Counted from the first letter of the stretch, positions 1 to 9,545 are shown. The stretch: 64,000 nt of DNA from Crocinitomicaceae bacterium (GCA_029249445.1 JAQWHI010000009.1:113642-177641); one strand, 5' to 3'. The notes: generated by a model not told the origin, from the letters alone. Made by a program: numbers and translations.

Positions 1-3000
1 AGGTTCCAATTCGTGATTTTGAGAAAGCTGTGAATGGTATTTCTGATTTTAGATCCATTCGTTTCATGCGAATGTTCATGAAAGGGTTTGATGAAGAAGT
101 TGTCTTGCGCTTTGCACGACTCGAATTTATCCGTGGAGAGTGGCGAAGGTATTTTGAAGACTTGACGGAACCTGGAGAAGGAGTTACTGTTGATCCAAAT
201 TTGACAACATTCAATATTGGCGCTGTAAACATTCAGGAAAACGAACAGCGATCACCTGTGAAGTATGAAATTCCACCAGGAATTATTCAAGAAGTCGATC
301 CTTCTCAGACATTCCAACGACAATTAAATGAGCAATCGCTGACCCTAGAAGTTTGTGATCTTCAAGATGGAGATGCACGAGCAGCCTACAAGAATGTAAA
401 CTTTGATGTCCGAACATATAAGAAGATGAAGATGTTCGTTCATGAAGAAGCCGTTGAAGGAGCTGTAAATCCCCTAGCTGATGAAGATCTAACCATATTT
501 ATTCGAATGGGTACGGATTTCGTAGAGAATTATTACGAATATGAAATACCATTGTACAAAACGGAATTTGGGGCTTCAATTGATACGGATATTTGGCCTG
601 AGAAGAACAATGTTGAGATAGTTTTCGATGACCTTTTAGCTCTTAAAAAAGAACGAAATGCTGCAATTGACAATGGAACTGCCTCCTACATTGTAGAATA
701 TAAGTCATTCAAAGCGGCCAACGCTGTTGAGGGAACAAATGAAGCAATGCTAAGCATTAAGGGAAGCCCGAATCTTCAAGGGATGAAAACAATTATGATC
801 GGGGTTCGAAATCGCCATAAAAATTCACATACGAACCCAGCTGAGAATTGGAACGAGGATGGGCTGTCAAAATGTGCGAACATTTGGATTAATGAATTGC
901 GATTGACTGATTTTGTGACGCAAGGAGGGTCAGCAGCTGTCGCGCAAGCGAGAGTTCAGTTGGCAGACTTTGCAAACGTGAACATGTCTGGATCGTATCA
1001 AGGGATAAATTGGGGTGCAGTTGATAGTAGAGTTCAAGACCGCCAACGAAATGAACAGATTGGTTTTGATATGAATGCAAGCGTTCAATTGGGACAATTT
1101 TTTGGTAAAAAAGCAAAAGTTTCTTTGCCCTTCTTTTACGGATACTCTCTTGGTATTGTGAACCCTGAATACGATCCTTTTAACCCAGACATAAAATTAA
1201 AAGATTATGATGCAGCAACTCGGAAAGAGCGCTCTGCAATGGGACAAGATTTTGAGGAACGAAAATCATACAATTTCACCAATGTCCGAAAGGAAATAAA
1301 GGCAGGTGCTAAGTCTAGTTTCTGGAGAGTATCAAATTGGACTGCGAATTATTCGTACTCTGAAAATTTAATGCGTGATTTTAACACCAATTTTGATAGA
1401 ACCAAGACATGGGATGGGGGGTTGGCCTACAACTACTCATTCAAGGTAAAACCAGTCATGCCCTTTAAAAAGGTTAAGTTCTTAAAGAAATCAAAGTGGT
1501 TTGCAATTATTCGAGATGTAAATTTCTTCTTGGCTCCGAAAAACATTTCGATGACCAATAACTTCTCGAGAACATACAACGAGCGTCAGATTCGAAACAA
1601 CTTGGTTCCCACATTCCCATTTGATACGCTTTACATGAAACAGTTTGATTGGAACCGATCGTATAATTTGGGATATGATATTACACGGAAACTCAAGTTC
1701 CAGTTTTCAGCGACGAACCGTTCGATGTTCACAGAGGACAATTCGAGAGTAAATAGAAAAGAAGATGCCTTCAGCTTTTCAAATTTCAGAGATACAGTAT
1801 TTAGTCAACTGGGTACTTGGGGTACGGCAATGGATTACACACACAATTACAGTTTTAGCTATTCATTCCCATTTGAGAAAATTCCAGCCACCGATTGGAT
1901 AAGTGCCAACTTTAAATATTCGGGGACCTACAATTGGCAGAGAGCTCCGCTTAATCAATCTGAATTTGGGAATGTGATTCAAAATAGCCGCAATGTCAAT
2001 ATAACAGGTCAGGCAAATTTCACAAGTTTATACAATAAGGTACCATGGTTGAAGAAAGTCAATACAAACGGTAGGAACAGTGGTCGAGGTCGTTCAGGAA
2101 GTAAAGCGTCCCCTCGTAAGACTTCTAAAGGAGGAAATGCTGAATCGAAGCCAAAAGCTACTCTCGATCCTCCAAAGCCAGTTGAGGAAATGACCGAGAA
2201 GGAAAAACGCAAATGGGAGCGCAAATTAAAACGGTTTGAGCGCAAGCAGAAGCGAGAAGAAATACGTCAAAAAAAGCGCAAAGGGAAAGTACATCCAATA
2301 GCAGGATTTGGGGCAAGGGCGCTGATGTCGGTTCGCAATATTTCTGGAACCTATGCATTAACAAATGGAACACTTCTGCCTGGTTACAATCAAAATGTAT
2401 CTGCATTGGGATACAATCCAAGTTTAAGCTCAAGTATGAGTGGCTTTATATTTGGCCAGCAGCGTTACAATATTTGGGGGCAAGAAACAGGATATAATAT
2501 TGCCACCATCGCAAGAGATGAGGGTTGGCTCGTTGAAAATGAGAAATTAAATAAACAATTCTCAAATACACACAACCAAACTTTGAATTTAAAATCAAAC
2601 CTTGAACCAATTAAAGATTTAAAAGTCGAGGTAACTGTGAATAGAACTTATTCCGTCAGTTCAAATGAGTTCTTTAGGTGGAATGATTTGACCAGCGTAT
2701 TTGAAAGTCAAAGTCAAATAAATACATCGACTCTGACATATTCGAACGTTTCTTTTGGATCGGCATTTGTGAATCTCGGAAATGAATTTGAATCTGAGGT
2801 ATTCAATGACATGTTGACCAAACGAAAAGAGATTTCCTCTCTTTTAGGCCAGAAAAATACCAATTCAAATGCTACGAATTCTGGATATTATGACGGTTAT
2901 GGTGCTTCGCAGCAAGAGGTTGTTTTGGGGTCTTTCTTGACAGCGTATACCAACAGAGGAGTTTCTGACAAGAATATCAATCCAATAAAAAATATGCCTT

Positions 3001-3704
3001 TACCAAATTGGTCAATGAACTATAATGGATTGAAGAAATTTGACTTTATGAAGAAGCATGTGAAGAACTTTGTAATTCGTCATGCCTATTCGTCATCAAT
3101 AAGTATTTCTGGGATACAAACCAATCTGAATGCTAATTTCGATGCAAATGGTAATCCGCTGACCAGAGACTTGAATGATAATTTCTTAGCAGGAGATCAG
3201 ATTCAAAATGTTTCAATAATAGAGCGTTTTTCTCCATTAATTGGATTGGATGCGACTTGGCTCATTAAATCAAAAGGTCAAGCACAAGGATTGATCACCA
3301 AATTTGAGTACAAAAAAGACCGAAGTGCAGTTCTCTCATTGAACAACAATCAGGTTACTGAGATTCTAGGAAACGAATGGGTTATCGGTACTGGGTACAA
3401 ATTCAAAGAGGTACAATTGCCGTTTAAAAAGGTAAAGCCAAATGACCTTACGGTGCGGGTTGATATTTCTTTTAGGGACAACCTAACTGTAATACGTAAA
3501 GTTGTAGAAAATACGAATCAAGCGACAGCAGGACAGCGAGTTGTTTCAATTAAATCTTCGGCAGATTATAATTTCACTAAGAATTTGACCATTTCTTTCT
3601 ATTATGATCAAACAATGAATACTCCTAAGGTGACAACTTCATATCCTACTGGAAACCTAAATACAGGGATTCGTTTAAGGTTTAATCTTGCAGGTGTTCA
3701 ATAA
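1..3704 (+). CDS. sprA: Cell-surface protein SprA, C-terminal part (type IX secretion translocon / gliding motility)
   Basis: SprA is the very large outer-membrane beta-barrel through which type IX cargo leaves the cell; it is also needed for gliding. The gene is cut by the left window edge. The frame is open from base 3 and encodes VPIRDFEKAVNGISDFRSIR without interruption, so the GTG at base 30 is an internal codon, not a start. About 1,230 of the usual 2,300-2,500 residues are present. The body is rich in aromatic, alternating beta-strand segments (YSFSYSFPF, YSYSEN and similar) as expected for a giant barrel, and ends in a final strand, GIRLRFNLAGVQ. A very basic, low-complexity stretch lies at roughly 2060-2300. 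The stop codon shares one base with the start of the next gene. Identification is from strong family resemblance at the SISDF/RSIRFMRMF-type segment; confidence is high. Confidence 0.93.
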   Translation, partial: VPIRDFEKAVNGISDFRSIRFMRMFMKGFDEEVVLRFARLEFIRGEWRRYFEDLTEPGEGVTVDPNLTTFNIGAVNIQENEQRSPVKYEIPPGIIQEVDPSQTFQRQLNEQSLTLEVCDLQDGDARAAYKNVNFDVRTYKKMKMFVHEEAVEGAVNPLADEDLTIFIRMGTDFVENYYEYEIPLYKTEFGASIDTDIWPEKNNVEIVFDDLLALKKERNAAIDNGTASYIVEYKSFKAANAVEGTNEAMLSIKGSPNLQGMKTIMIGVRNRHKNSHTNPAENWNEDGLSKCANIWINELRLTDFVTQGGSAAVAQARVQLADFANVNMSGSYQGINWGAVDSRVQDRQRNEQIGFDMNASVQLGQFFGKKAKVSLPFFYGYSLGIVNPEYDPFNPDIKLKDYDAATRKERSAMGQDFEERKSYNFTNVRKEIKAGAKSSFWRVSNWTANYSYSENLMRDFNTNFDRTKTWDGGLAYNYSFKVKPVMPFKKVKFLKKSKWFAIIRDVNFFLAPKNISMTNNFSRTYNERQIRNNLVPTFPFDTLYMKQFDWNRSYNLGYDITRKLKFQFSATNRSMFTEDNSRVNRKEDAFSFSNFRDTVFSQLGTWGTAMDYTHNYSFSYSFPFEKIPATDWISANFKYSGTYNWQRAPLNQSEFGNVIQNSRNVNITGQANFTSLYNKVPWLKKVNTNGRNSGRGRSGSKASPRKTSKGGNAESKPKATLDPPKPVEEMTEKEKRKWERKLKRFERKQKREEIRQKKRKGKVHPIAGFGARALMSVRNISGTYALTNGTLLPGYNQNVSALGYNPSLSSSMSGFIFGQQRYNIWGQETGYNIATIARDEGWLVENEKLNKQFSNTHNQTLNLKSNLEPIKDLKVEVTVNRTYSVSSNEFFRWNDLTSVFESQSQINTSTLTYSNVSFGSAFVNLGNEFESEVFNDMLTKRKEISSLLGQKNTNSNATNSGYYDGYGASQQEVVLGSFLTAYTNRGVSDKNINPIKNMPLPNWSMNYNGLKKFDFMKKHVKNFVIRHAYSSSISISGIQTNLNANFDANGNPLTRDLNDNFLAGDQIQNVSIIERFSPLIGLDATWLIKSKGQAQGLITKFEYKKDRSAVLSLNNNQVTEILGNEWVIGTGYKFKEVQLPFKKVKPNDLTVRVDISFRDNLTVIRKVVENTNQATAGQRVVSIKSSADYNFTKNLTISFYYDQTMNTPKVTTSYPTGNLNTGIRLRFNLAGVQ

Positions 3705-4150
3705 TGACAATACGAAAAGCAGTTTCTGGAGACGAGGATTCAATTCTTGAATTGATCAAAGAGCTGGCGGTCTATGAGAAGGAGCCCAATGCTGTGATTA
3801 ATACCTCAGAACAACTTGCAAAACATCTTTTTACTGATACTATTTGTGAAGCATTTGTCGCTTTGGTTGATGAAAAAGTGATTGGTTTTTCATTGTTTTA
3901 CACATCGTATTCGACTTGGAAAGGTCCGTGTATTTATCTCGAAGATTTGTATGTAAGGCCTAGATTTCGTAGAACAGGGGCCGGATCAAAGCTGTTTAAT
4001 GCTGTCGTTGATGTAGCTAAAGAGCGCAAAGTTGCTAGAATGGATTGGCAAGTCCTAGGATGGAATCAGTTAGCAATTGACTTTTATAAGCGAAAAAATG
4101 CGATTATTGACGACGATTGGTGTAACGGACGCTTTTTCTTTAACGATTAA
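3704..4150 (+). CDS. GNAT-family N-acetyltransferase (diamine/thialysine type)
   Basis: A 148-residue single-domain GNAT enzyme that transfers an acetyl group from acetyl-CoA to an amine. The acetyl-CoA pyrophosphate loop is visible as RRTGAGSKLF (about residues 87-96), preceded by the typical strand IYLEDLYVRP; the closing motif MDWQVLGWNQLAIDFYKRK matches the spermidine/spermine (SSAT) and thialysine acetyltransferase subgroup. Length is normal for that subgroup. The ATG overlaps the sprA stop by one base (TAATG), so the two genes are translationally linked, an arrangement that reflects shared transcription rather than a shared job. The substrate cannot be told from sequence; a polyamine or a lysine analogue is likely. 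Confidence 0.88.
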   Translation: MTIRKAVSGDEDSILELIKELAVYEKEPNAVINTSEQLAKHLFTDTICEAFVALVDEKVIGFSLFYTSYSTWKGPCIYLEDLYVRPRFRRTGAGSKLFNAVVDVAKERKVARMDWQVLGWNQLAIDFYKRKNAIIDDDWCNGRFFFND

Positions 4151-4196
4151 AAAAGCAGAGGCGTAAAATATACGCAACGAAAAACGCATTTAAGGT

Positions 4197-5522
4197 TTAC
4201 AGCAGGTCATTAGCCAAATTAGCCAATTCTGAACGCTCTCCTTTTTCTAATTTTACATGTGCAAATAGATTTTGTCCTCGCAATCGATCCATTAAATAGG
4301 CCAGTCCATTACTGTGCTCATCCAAATAGGGTGTATCTATTTGGTTTACATCACCGGTGAAGACAATTTTTGTGTTGTCTCCCGCTCGTGTGATGATTGT
4401 TTTTATTTCATGTGGCGTTAAGTTCTGAGCTTCATCTACAATGAACATGATATTTGATAAACTTCTCCCTCGAATGAAGGCCAATGGTGTAATTACGAAT
4501 TTGCCGTTTTCTTCAAGCTCTGTAATCGCCTTTCTCTTTTTTTCATTTTCGCCGAATTGCGATTTAATAAACTTTAAATTGTCCCAAAGTGGCTCCATAT
4601 AAGGTCCAATTTTATCATCAGCATCTCCTGGTAAAAATCCGATTTCTTTATTCGAAAGAGGGACGATTGGCCGTGCAAGGATAATTTGATGGTATTTTTT
4701 GTGCTGTTCAAGAGCTGAAGCGAGTGCTAGAAGTGTTTTTCCTGTCCCAGCAACTCCCTGGAGCGCAACGAGTTTTATGTCTGGATTTAAAAGTGCATTC
4801 AATGCGAATGCTTGCTCTGCATTTTTAGGCTTTATTCCGTAAACGAATTCTTTTTCAATGCGTTCAATTCTATCGAGGTGTGGATTGTAGACCGCAAGGG
4901 AAGAAGATTTCCCATTTTTTAGGATATAATATCCATTGGCAATTTTGTTTGTGCCTAAAATGTCATTTTCCTCAATATGACCTTTTGTAAAGATCTGTCG
5001 AATTTGTTCTGAGTCTACATTTTCAACAGTGCACACACTTGACGGTTGAATATTTTCTAAAGCTACTTTCCCTGTTTCGTAATCTTCAGCAACAATCCCA
5101 AGTGCTTTGGCTTTAATCCGCAGGTTGATGTCTTTTGTTACCATGATGACATCAGTTTTTGCATTTTTTTCTTTTAGGTGAAGTGCAGAATTAATGATTT
5201 TGTGGTCATTTTTTCCGCGCGCATAGATTGTTTCAGCATCCAATCCTTCTGGATTTGAAACGAGTATCACTTTAAATTTCCCATGTCCATTCCCTAGTGG
5301 AATCCAGTCTTGAAGGCTGTGGCTCCCGGATAGTTTATCAATGAAACGGATTACCTCTCTTGCAGAAAAGTTTTTTGTATCGTTCCCAATCTTGAATTTG
5401 TCCAACTCTTCCAGCACGGTAATTGGAATCGCGACATCATGGTGCTCAAAGTTTGTAATAGATTGGTGATCATGGAGTAGTACGGATGTATCAAGTACAA
5501 AAATCTTTTTCTTTTTACCCAT
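4197..5522 (-). CDS. PIN domain-PhoH family ATPase (YlaK-like)
   Basis: A 441-residue two-domain protein. Residues 1-150 form a PIN nuclease domain (start IFVLDTSVLLHD carries the first catalytic Asp, with further acids at EELDKF and TKDINLR). Residues 230-441 form a PhoH-type P-loop ATPase with Walker A GVAGTGKT (256-263) and Walker B MFIVDEAQN. PIN-PhoH fusions are proposed RNA helicase/RNases acting in RNA turnover; the exact substrate is unknown. Length and domain order are standard for the long PhoH form. It converges on the GNAT gene across a 46-bp gap with no clear terminator, and is separated from the next minus-strand gene by 98 bp, so it may be transcribed alone. Confidence 0.92.
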   Translation of the reverse strand: MGKKKKIFVLDTSVLLHDHQSITNFEHHDVAIPITVLEELDKFKIGNDTKNFSAREVIRFIDKLSGSHSLQDWIPLGNGHGKFKVILVSNPEGLDAETIYARGKNDHKIINSALHLKEKNAKTDVIMVTKDINLRIKAKALGIVAEDYETGKVALENIQPSSVCTVENVDSEQIRQIFTKGHIEENDILGTNKIANGYYILKNGKSSSLAVYNPHLDRIERIEKEFVYGIKPKNAEQAFALNALLNPDIKLVALQGVAGTGKTLLALASALEQHKKYHQIILARPIVPLSNKEIGFLPGDADDKIGPYMEPLWDNLKFIKSQFGENEKKRKAITELEENGKFVITPLAFIRGRSLSNIMFIVDEAQNLTPHEIKTIITRAGDNTKIVFTGDVNQIDTPYLDEHSNGLAYLMDRLRGQNLFAHVKLEKGERSELANLANDLL

Positions 5523-5620
5523 AGAGTTTTATTTGCTATTAAGTTACGAGTATTGCATCATATTCTCTGTGTTTTGTGCCTCTAGTTATTGACAATTTTA
5601 TGTTGATCTGGATTGTTTGA

Positions 5621-6958
5621 TTAAAAGAGAATGTTGTCTTTTAAGATTTGATTTAAAGGAATCTTTAGTCTTCCATAGGCTGTTTTCGTTGAGGTCGAGT
5701 CAAGTAGCAGCGTGTAGGGTGTTTTATTGTATGTAAAATCAATTTTATTTTGTTCATTTTCATACAGTACAGGGATGAATCCACCAGTATGGAATACTAT
5801 CGAAGAATCCGTGATTTTTAGATTAAAGGGCGGGGAAAAGAGGAAACGGTATTTTTTATCATGCCGTGTTAACATCCCTTTCTTTAATAACTGTGTAATG
5901 AAAGCCTCATTTTTTTCATTTGTGCTAATAAACAATGAATACGCAGGGACTTTGATTTTTCGAGAACGAACAACCTCACTGACCTCAAAGTTATCATCCA
6001 AAATGGATTCTATATATTTTTCAGTTATTGTTTGTATTCCTCCTTGGCGAAATGCAAGGCCTCCGTCCCAAACATCAAAGAATTCTTTTAGAGGAAAATT
6101 AATTGGAACACCTATTTTTTTTATTAATCGTACAAGAGGCTTATTTGAATTATTTCTCAGGCGCTCTGGGGTTATGAAAAGGCTCGCAGAATTCCGCGTA
6201 AATTCCTGTGATGCATACTTCCAACCTTCTTCAACGAGTTGGAAAGGAAGAGTGTCAATTTGATTCACTTCAGCATTTAACGTAATACTGGTCGAATCAT
6301 TACTCATCGTAAGATAGATAGATTCAATACCATTTGATGCCAAGTCTGCACCCTTGATTTTGGCAATCAATGGAGGTCCTGAGGGTTGTTGGTTTAAAAA
6401 AGACCGCCAGTTTGGTTGAATCTCATTTATTTTTGCAAACAAGATATCATGGTATATTCGTTTAAAATCACCTCCTTGATAAAGTAAAAGCCAATCATAT
6501 CCATAGGCAATGTAAGTGTTGTATTTCTCTATTTTGAATACATGCTTTTTATAGACAACAGTATCTTTAAGTCCGATGATACGATCAAGCTGTTCAATTC
6601 CGGATCGTACTGCTGAACTATCAGAAATTACGAACATCGCACCTAGAGATTGGACCATCCAATCGTTTTCATTTGCAAAGATGTAAGCAGGTTTTTGAAA
6701 ATCAACTCCAAAACTTTTGCCTTGACCAAGGATAAATTCGGGCGTCAAAAATTCTCGAAAGGGTACTTTGAAATGATAGGTAGAACTTGATAGCGAGCGC
6801 GAGAGAGCCAACACATTTGCGGTGCCAATAACATCAGCTTCGGGCAAACGATCAAAAAAGCGTGTCCGCTCTAGGGGTATTTCTTTCCATCGCTGAAAGA
6901 ATAGCAGCGTGACGAAAACCACGCAGAGAGTAAGGATTACACTGTTTTTTTTTCGCAT
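5621..6958 (-). CDS. Membrane-anchored envelope protein of unknown function (tandem distant paralog of the next gene)
   Basis: A 445-residue protein with a short basic N-terminus and one hydrophobic segment (about residues 8-22), then a long soluble region, so it is probably anchored in the inner membrane facing the periplasm. I do not recognise a named family with certainty. The start of the soluble part (RLPEADVIGTANVLAL) and a later block (GVDFQKPAYIF, then a glycine and a hydrophobic strand) align by eye with the matching blocks of the 608-residue gene just upstream (IPQEAISVFSLNNINLL; GIDFNQKLNIF). That suggests divergent duplication. The ATG lies 4 bp after the stop of that upstream gene, so the pair is an operon. 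A function in envelope maintenance is only a guess. Confidence 0.8.
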   Translation of the reverse strand: MRKKNSVILTLCVVFVTLLFFQRWKEIPLERTRFFDRLPEADVIGTANVLALSRSLSSSTYHFKVPFREFLTPEFILGQGKSFGVDFQKPAYIFANENDWMVQSLGAMFVISDSSAVRSGIEQLDRIIGLKDTVVYKKHVFKIEKYNTYIAYGYDWLLLYQGGDFKRIYHDILFAKINEIQPNWRSFLNQQPSGPPLIAKIKGADLASNGIESIYLTMSNDSTSITLNAEVNQIDTLPFQLVEEGWKYASQEFTRNSASLFITPERLRNNSNKPLVRLIKKIGVPINFPLKEFFDVWDGGLAFRQGGIQTITEKYIESILDDNFEVSEVVRSRKIKVPAYSLFISTNEKNEAFITQLLKKGMLTRHDKKYRFLFSPPFNLKITDSSIVFHTGGFIPVLYENEQNKIDFTYNKTPYTLLLDSTSTKTAYGRLKIPLNQILKDNILF

Positions 6959-6962
6959 TGAC

Positions 6963-8789
6963 CTACTTCGATATTACATACAAACTGTTTATTAAATCTA
7001 AGAGATAAGTACCTGAGTTTGTATATTCTCCTTCAAATTTATAGTTCATACTGAACGTGGTACCTGTATTCGATGTTTTTGAAGATGTCAACTCGAACAC
7101 ACCTGATTTTCCTCGAAGCACATTAACTATCTGATTCTGTTGGGTATTGAACAACTCTTCAGGAAGTTCTTCGACTGCTTTGGATAAGTCAACGTGCGCA
7201 TATACTGCACCTCCTTTCATTGCTTTTTTTATTTTTTTCTTTGTGATAGAAGCATCACCATATCCGTTGGAATGCGTTTTCGCTAAATTCTCATCATTGG
7301 TGTAGATGAACAAATTGTTTTTGTTAATGATGTACAAAGGAGCTGTATTGAGAATCGCATTATCGATCATGTAGTACTCTCCCATATCATGTGTTTCGCT
7401 GTAGAATTGACTATTGAATTTCATGATTTTATACATGATATCATTTCTGTCTGTTGAAAAGCCAACCACAAAAATAGGCATGTCTTCTTCGGCTTCAACT
7501 TCCTGTTCTGTGTAATCATAGTTTTCTTCGTCATACTCCCAAATAAATTTCTTTGTCTTGATTTTTTGAATTCCATTGAAGGTCCCAAACAAGCTTCCCT
7601 TGTAAGAGGCAAACAAGGCATCCTTATTTAAATATTCGTCCATTAATTCAACTACTAAAACGAGAGCAGCGATTTCCCTACTCTTAGATTCAGAGAGGAT
7701 AGGGAGTAGAATTTCCGTAACTTTTTCATAGGCATTTCTTAAATTCAAGTTGTAGGTAAAAAATGCCTGATTGTTCTGATGAATGTAGGGAAGAATGTTC
7801 TTGTCAAATTTGGCATCGGTCAACTCTTCATATACTGCGCCAATTTTTTCTCCGTACTGTGCATCAAGCTTAAATTGAATTTCATGGTCTAAGATGTGAA
7901 TGGACCCAAGCATTAAATTCCCAGTGTATAGTTTCTCAAATTGGGTGTAAATTTGTGGGTGGACACTTCGCATGAAATCGAATGTGTTTTCATTCTGAAA
8001 TCCTTTGGAATTGTCCATGTAAAAGGTTCCCTCTGTTGCCGATTTCAGCTGATTTTTGAATTCTGGACTCTGATTTATAAGCATATTTTTATGAATGAAT
8101 AGATCATCACAAATGGCTTTAACTGTTTTTTCTTGCATCGAGAGATCGACAGAATCGCGCAATTCCAAATAGGTCTTTTCGGAAGGATTGTGTTCCGCTT
8201 CTTCGAAGGCTTCTTCTATTGTGAGTTCCTCACTTATAACTTCTAACTCATATTCGGTAAAGGATTCCTCATTATACCATTCTGGTGTATGCCCGAGGGC
8301 CTCCCATATTGAATCTGTTATTGCTGTCACTCGGAAGTCTTTAGGGATAACACGAAACAATATTCCAGAATTTCCAGAAATTGCAATTCTGTTGAAATAG
8401 GAAGTGTAAATATCAACCTCTGGATATGGAGATTTGGCGGATTTAAAGTCGTCAAATACAGTAAAGAATTCTTTTCTGTTTTCAATACCAAATGTTAATC
8501 CAGTAACATCGTAATTGGCTGTTCGACCGATAAAAATATTCAATTTCTGATTGAAATCAATTCCAGATTCTTTGATTGTTTTTTGTGCTGTTGAGCCGTC
8601 AAAGATTTCTTGTTGAATCTCTTCCATAAATTCATATTGGACCAATTCATCGAGTGAAATTTTTTGGAGAAGGTTTATGTTGTTGAGGCTAAAAACAGAA
8701 ATTGCTTCTTGGGGGATTAGTTCTTCTGGTTTTTGTCCGTTTACAGCGAAAATAATAAGAACAGAAAATAAGGTTGCTAGGGTTTTCAT
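6963..8789 (-). CDS. Secreted protein of unknown function, DUF4836-like
   Basis: A 608-residue exported protein with a short Sec signal peptide (about residues 1-18, ending near VNGQ). The mature part opens with EELIPQEAISVFSLNNINLL, the pattern seen in Bacteroidota proteins of the DUF4836 type, followed by alternating strands and helices and an acidic middle (around residues 190-220). There is no lipobox and no type IX C-terminal signal that I can see, so it is probably periplasmic. It is the first gene of a two-gene operon with the 445-residue distant paralog. A -7-like box, TATTTTTG on the minus strand, lies at 8830-8837, giving a leader of about 40 nt. No enzyme motif is visible; family assignment is tentative. 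Confidence 0.8.
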   Translation of the reverse strand: MKTLATLFSVLIIFAVNGQKPEELIPQEAISVFSLNNINLLQKISLDELVQYEFMEEIQQEIFDGSTAQKTIKESGIDFNQKLNIFIGRTANYDVTGLTFGIENRKEFFTVFDDFKSAKSPYPEVDIYTSYFNRIAISGNSGILFRVIPKDFRVTAITDSIWEALGHTPEWYNEESFTEYELEVISEELTIEEAFEEAEHNPSEKTYLELRDSVDLSMQEKTVKAICDDLFIHKNMLINQSPEFKNQLKSATEGTFYMDNSKGFQNENTFDFMRSVHPQIYTQFEKLYTGNLMLGSIHILDHEIQFKLDAQYGEKIGAVYEELTDAKFDKNILPYIHQNNQAFFTYNLNLRNAYEKVTEILLPILSESKSREIAALVLVVELMDEYLNKDALFASYKGSLFGTFNGIQKIKTKKFIWEYDEENYDYTEQEVEAEEDMPIFVVGFSTDRNDIMYKIMKFNSQFYSETHDMGEYYMIDNAILNTAPLYIINKNNLFIYTNDENLAKTHSNGYGDASITKKKIKKAMKGGAVYAHVDLSKAVEELPEELFNTQQNQIVNVLRGKSGVFELTSSKTSNTGTTFSMNYKFEGEYTNSGTYLLDLINSLYVISK

Positions 8790-8829
8790 TTTGGTTTTTT
8801 ATGCGGTGTGTAAGACACATATATTTACT

Positions 8830-8837
8830 CAAAAATA
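8830..8837 (-). promoter_or_regulatory. Candidate -7 box for the 608-residue envelope gene
   Basis: TATTTTTG on the minus strand fits the Bacteroidota -7 consensus TAnnTTTG and sits about 40 nt upstream of the start codon. No matching -33 TTG was found at the usual spacing, so this is a position-supported guess. Confidence 0.4.
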
Positions 8838-8861
8838 CAAATAATTGTATGGTCTGATTGT

Positions 8862-9533
8862 TTACTGCTTCAGATCGATGAGATTGTCTAAAAGTCTTGG
8901 ATTTTGAACTAATGAATAGGTGTCAGTGCGAAGCATAATTGCTTTTTTATTGGTTGATAATTTGGCGCTGTCGTTGTTGAATGCACGAATTTCTTTATCG
9001 AATCGGGTAATTGAAGTGTAGGTGCCCTCTTTGAGTTTCAGTTGATCTTTAGCGGTGATTTGTTTCGATTTCTTTAAAGTAATTTTAGGTACAGATCGTT
9101 CCAAATGCGTCCCACTAAAGATCAGCCATTTGTGGTCCAACTCAGGAATTGGTTTGCCTTTATTTTCTGAAATAGCAATTAGTTTAATCGCATACTGTAA
9201 GTCTTCGATGGATGCAAAGTCGCAAGAAAATTTAAATATAAAGTTGGTGTAATCTGCTTCAAGTTTTGCATTTGAAATTCCTGGTTGAAGTTTTAATTTT
9301 TCGTGTAAAGAAGTAATTTTCTGTTTCATCTCATCGAGCGATGGCACCCGTTTTCCGTCAAGACTGTCAAGAGCTAAGATGGAGTTGATTTTAATTTTAC
9401 TTGAACTAAGATTTACGTTGTATTTGAAACAGCCACTGCCATCGGAGTTTAAGGTGAGGTCATCAATTATTTCAACGCAGCCTGTTAACAGAACAGCAGA
9501 AAGAATAGCGAAAATAAACTGAAGAAATCTCAT
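8862..9533 (-). CDS. Lipoprotein of unknown function
   Basis: A 223-residue lipoprotein: the signal peptide ends in the lipobox LLTGC with Cys19 as the lipidated residue. The mature protein begins VEIIDDLTLNSDGSGCFKY, a strand pattern with a DGSG turn that recalls small LppM-like lipoproteins, but I cannot assign a family. The rest is a mix of charged helices and strands without catalytic motifs. It lies 72 bp upstream of the 608-residue gene on the same strand; since that gene has its own promoter-like box, the three envelope genes may be two transcription units. The lipoprotein's own -7 box ends 4 bases before the ATG, so its mRNA may be leaderless. Confidence 0.82.
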   Translation of the reverse strand: MRFLQFIFAILSAVLLTGCVEIIDDLTLNSDGSGCFKYNVNLSSSKIKINSILALDSLDGKRVPSLDEMKQKITSLHEKLKLQPGISNAKLEADYTNFIFKFSCDFASIEDLQYAIKLIAISENKGKPIPELDHKWLIFSGTHLERSVPKITLKKSKQITAKDQLKLKEGTYTSITRFDKEIRAFNNDSAKLSTNKKAIMLRTDTYSLVQNPRLLDNLIDLKQ

Positions 9534-9537
9534 TGTA

Positions 9538-9545
9538 CAAATTTA
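9538..9545 (-). promoter_or_regulatory. Candidate -7 box of the lipoprotein gene (leaderless arrangement)
   Basis: TAAATTTG on the minus strand matches TAnnTTTG. Its last base (9538) is only five positions from the A of the ATG at 9533, so transcription should begin at or next to the start codon. Confidence 0.5.

Noticed and set aside
30..32. GTG at base 30 as the start of the sprA gene
   Set aside because: The frame is open to the left edge and encodes the SprA-typical VPIRDFEKAVNG just before it, so the gene is cut by the window rather than starting there.
4151..4196. GCGTA/TACGC inverted repeat between the GNAT and PhoH genes as a terminator
   Set aside because: The stem is only about 5 bp and there is no T-run on either side.
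5727..6263. A 178-residue plus-strand open frame opposite the 445-residue envelope gene
   Set aside because: The minus-strand frame has a membrane anchor, tight spacing to its neighbour and similarity to the adjacent gene; the plus frame has none of these.
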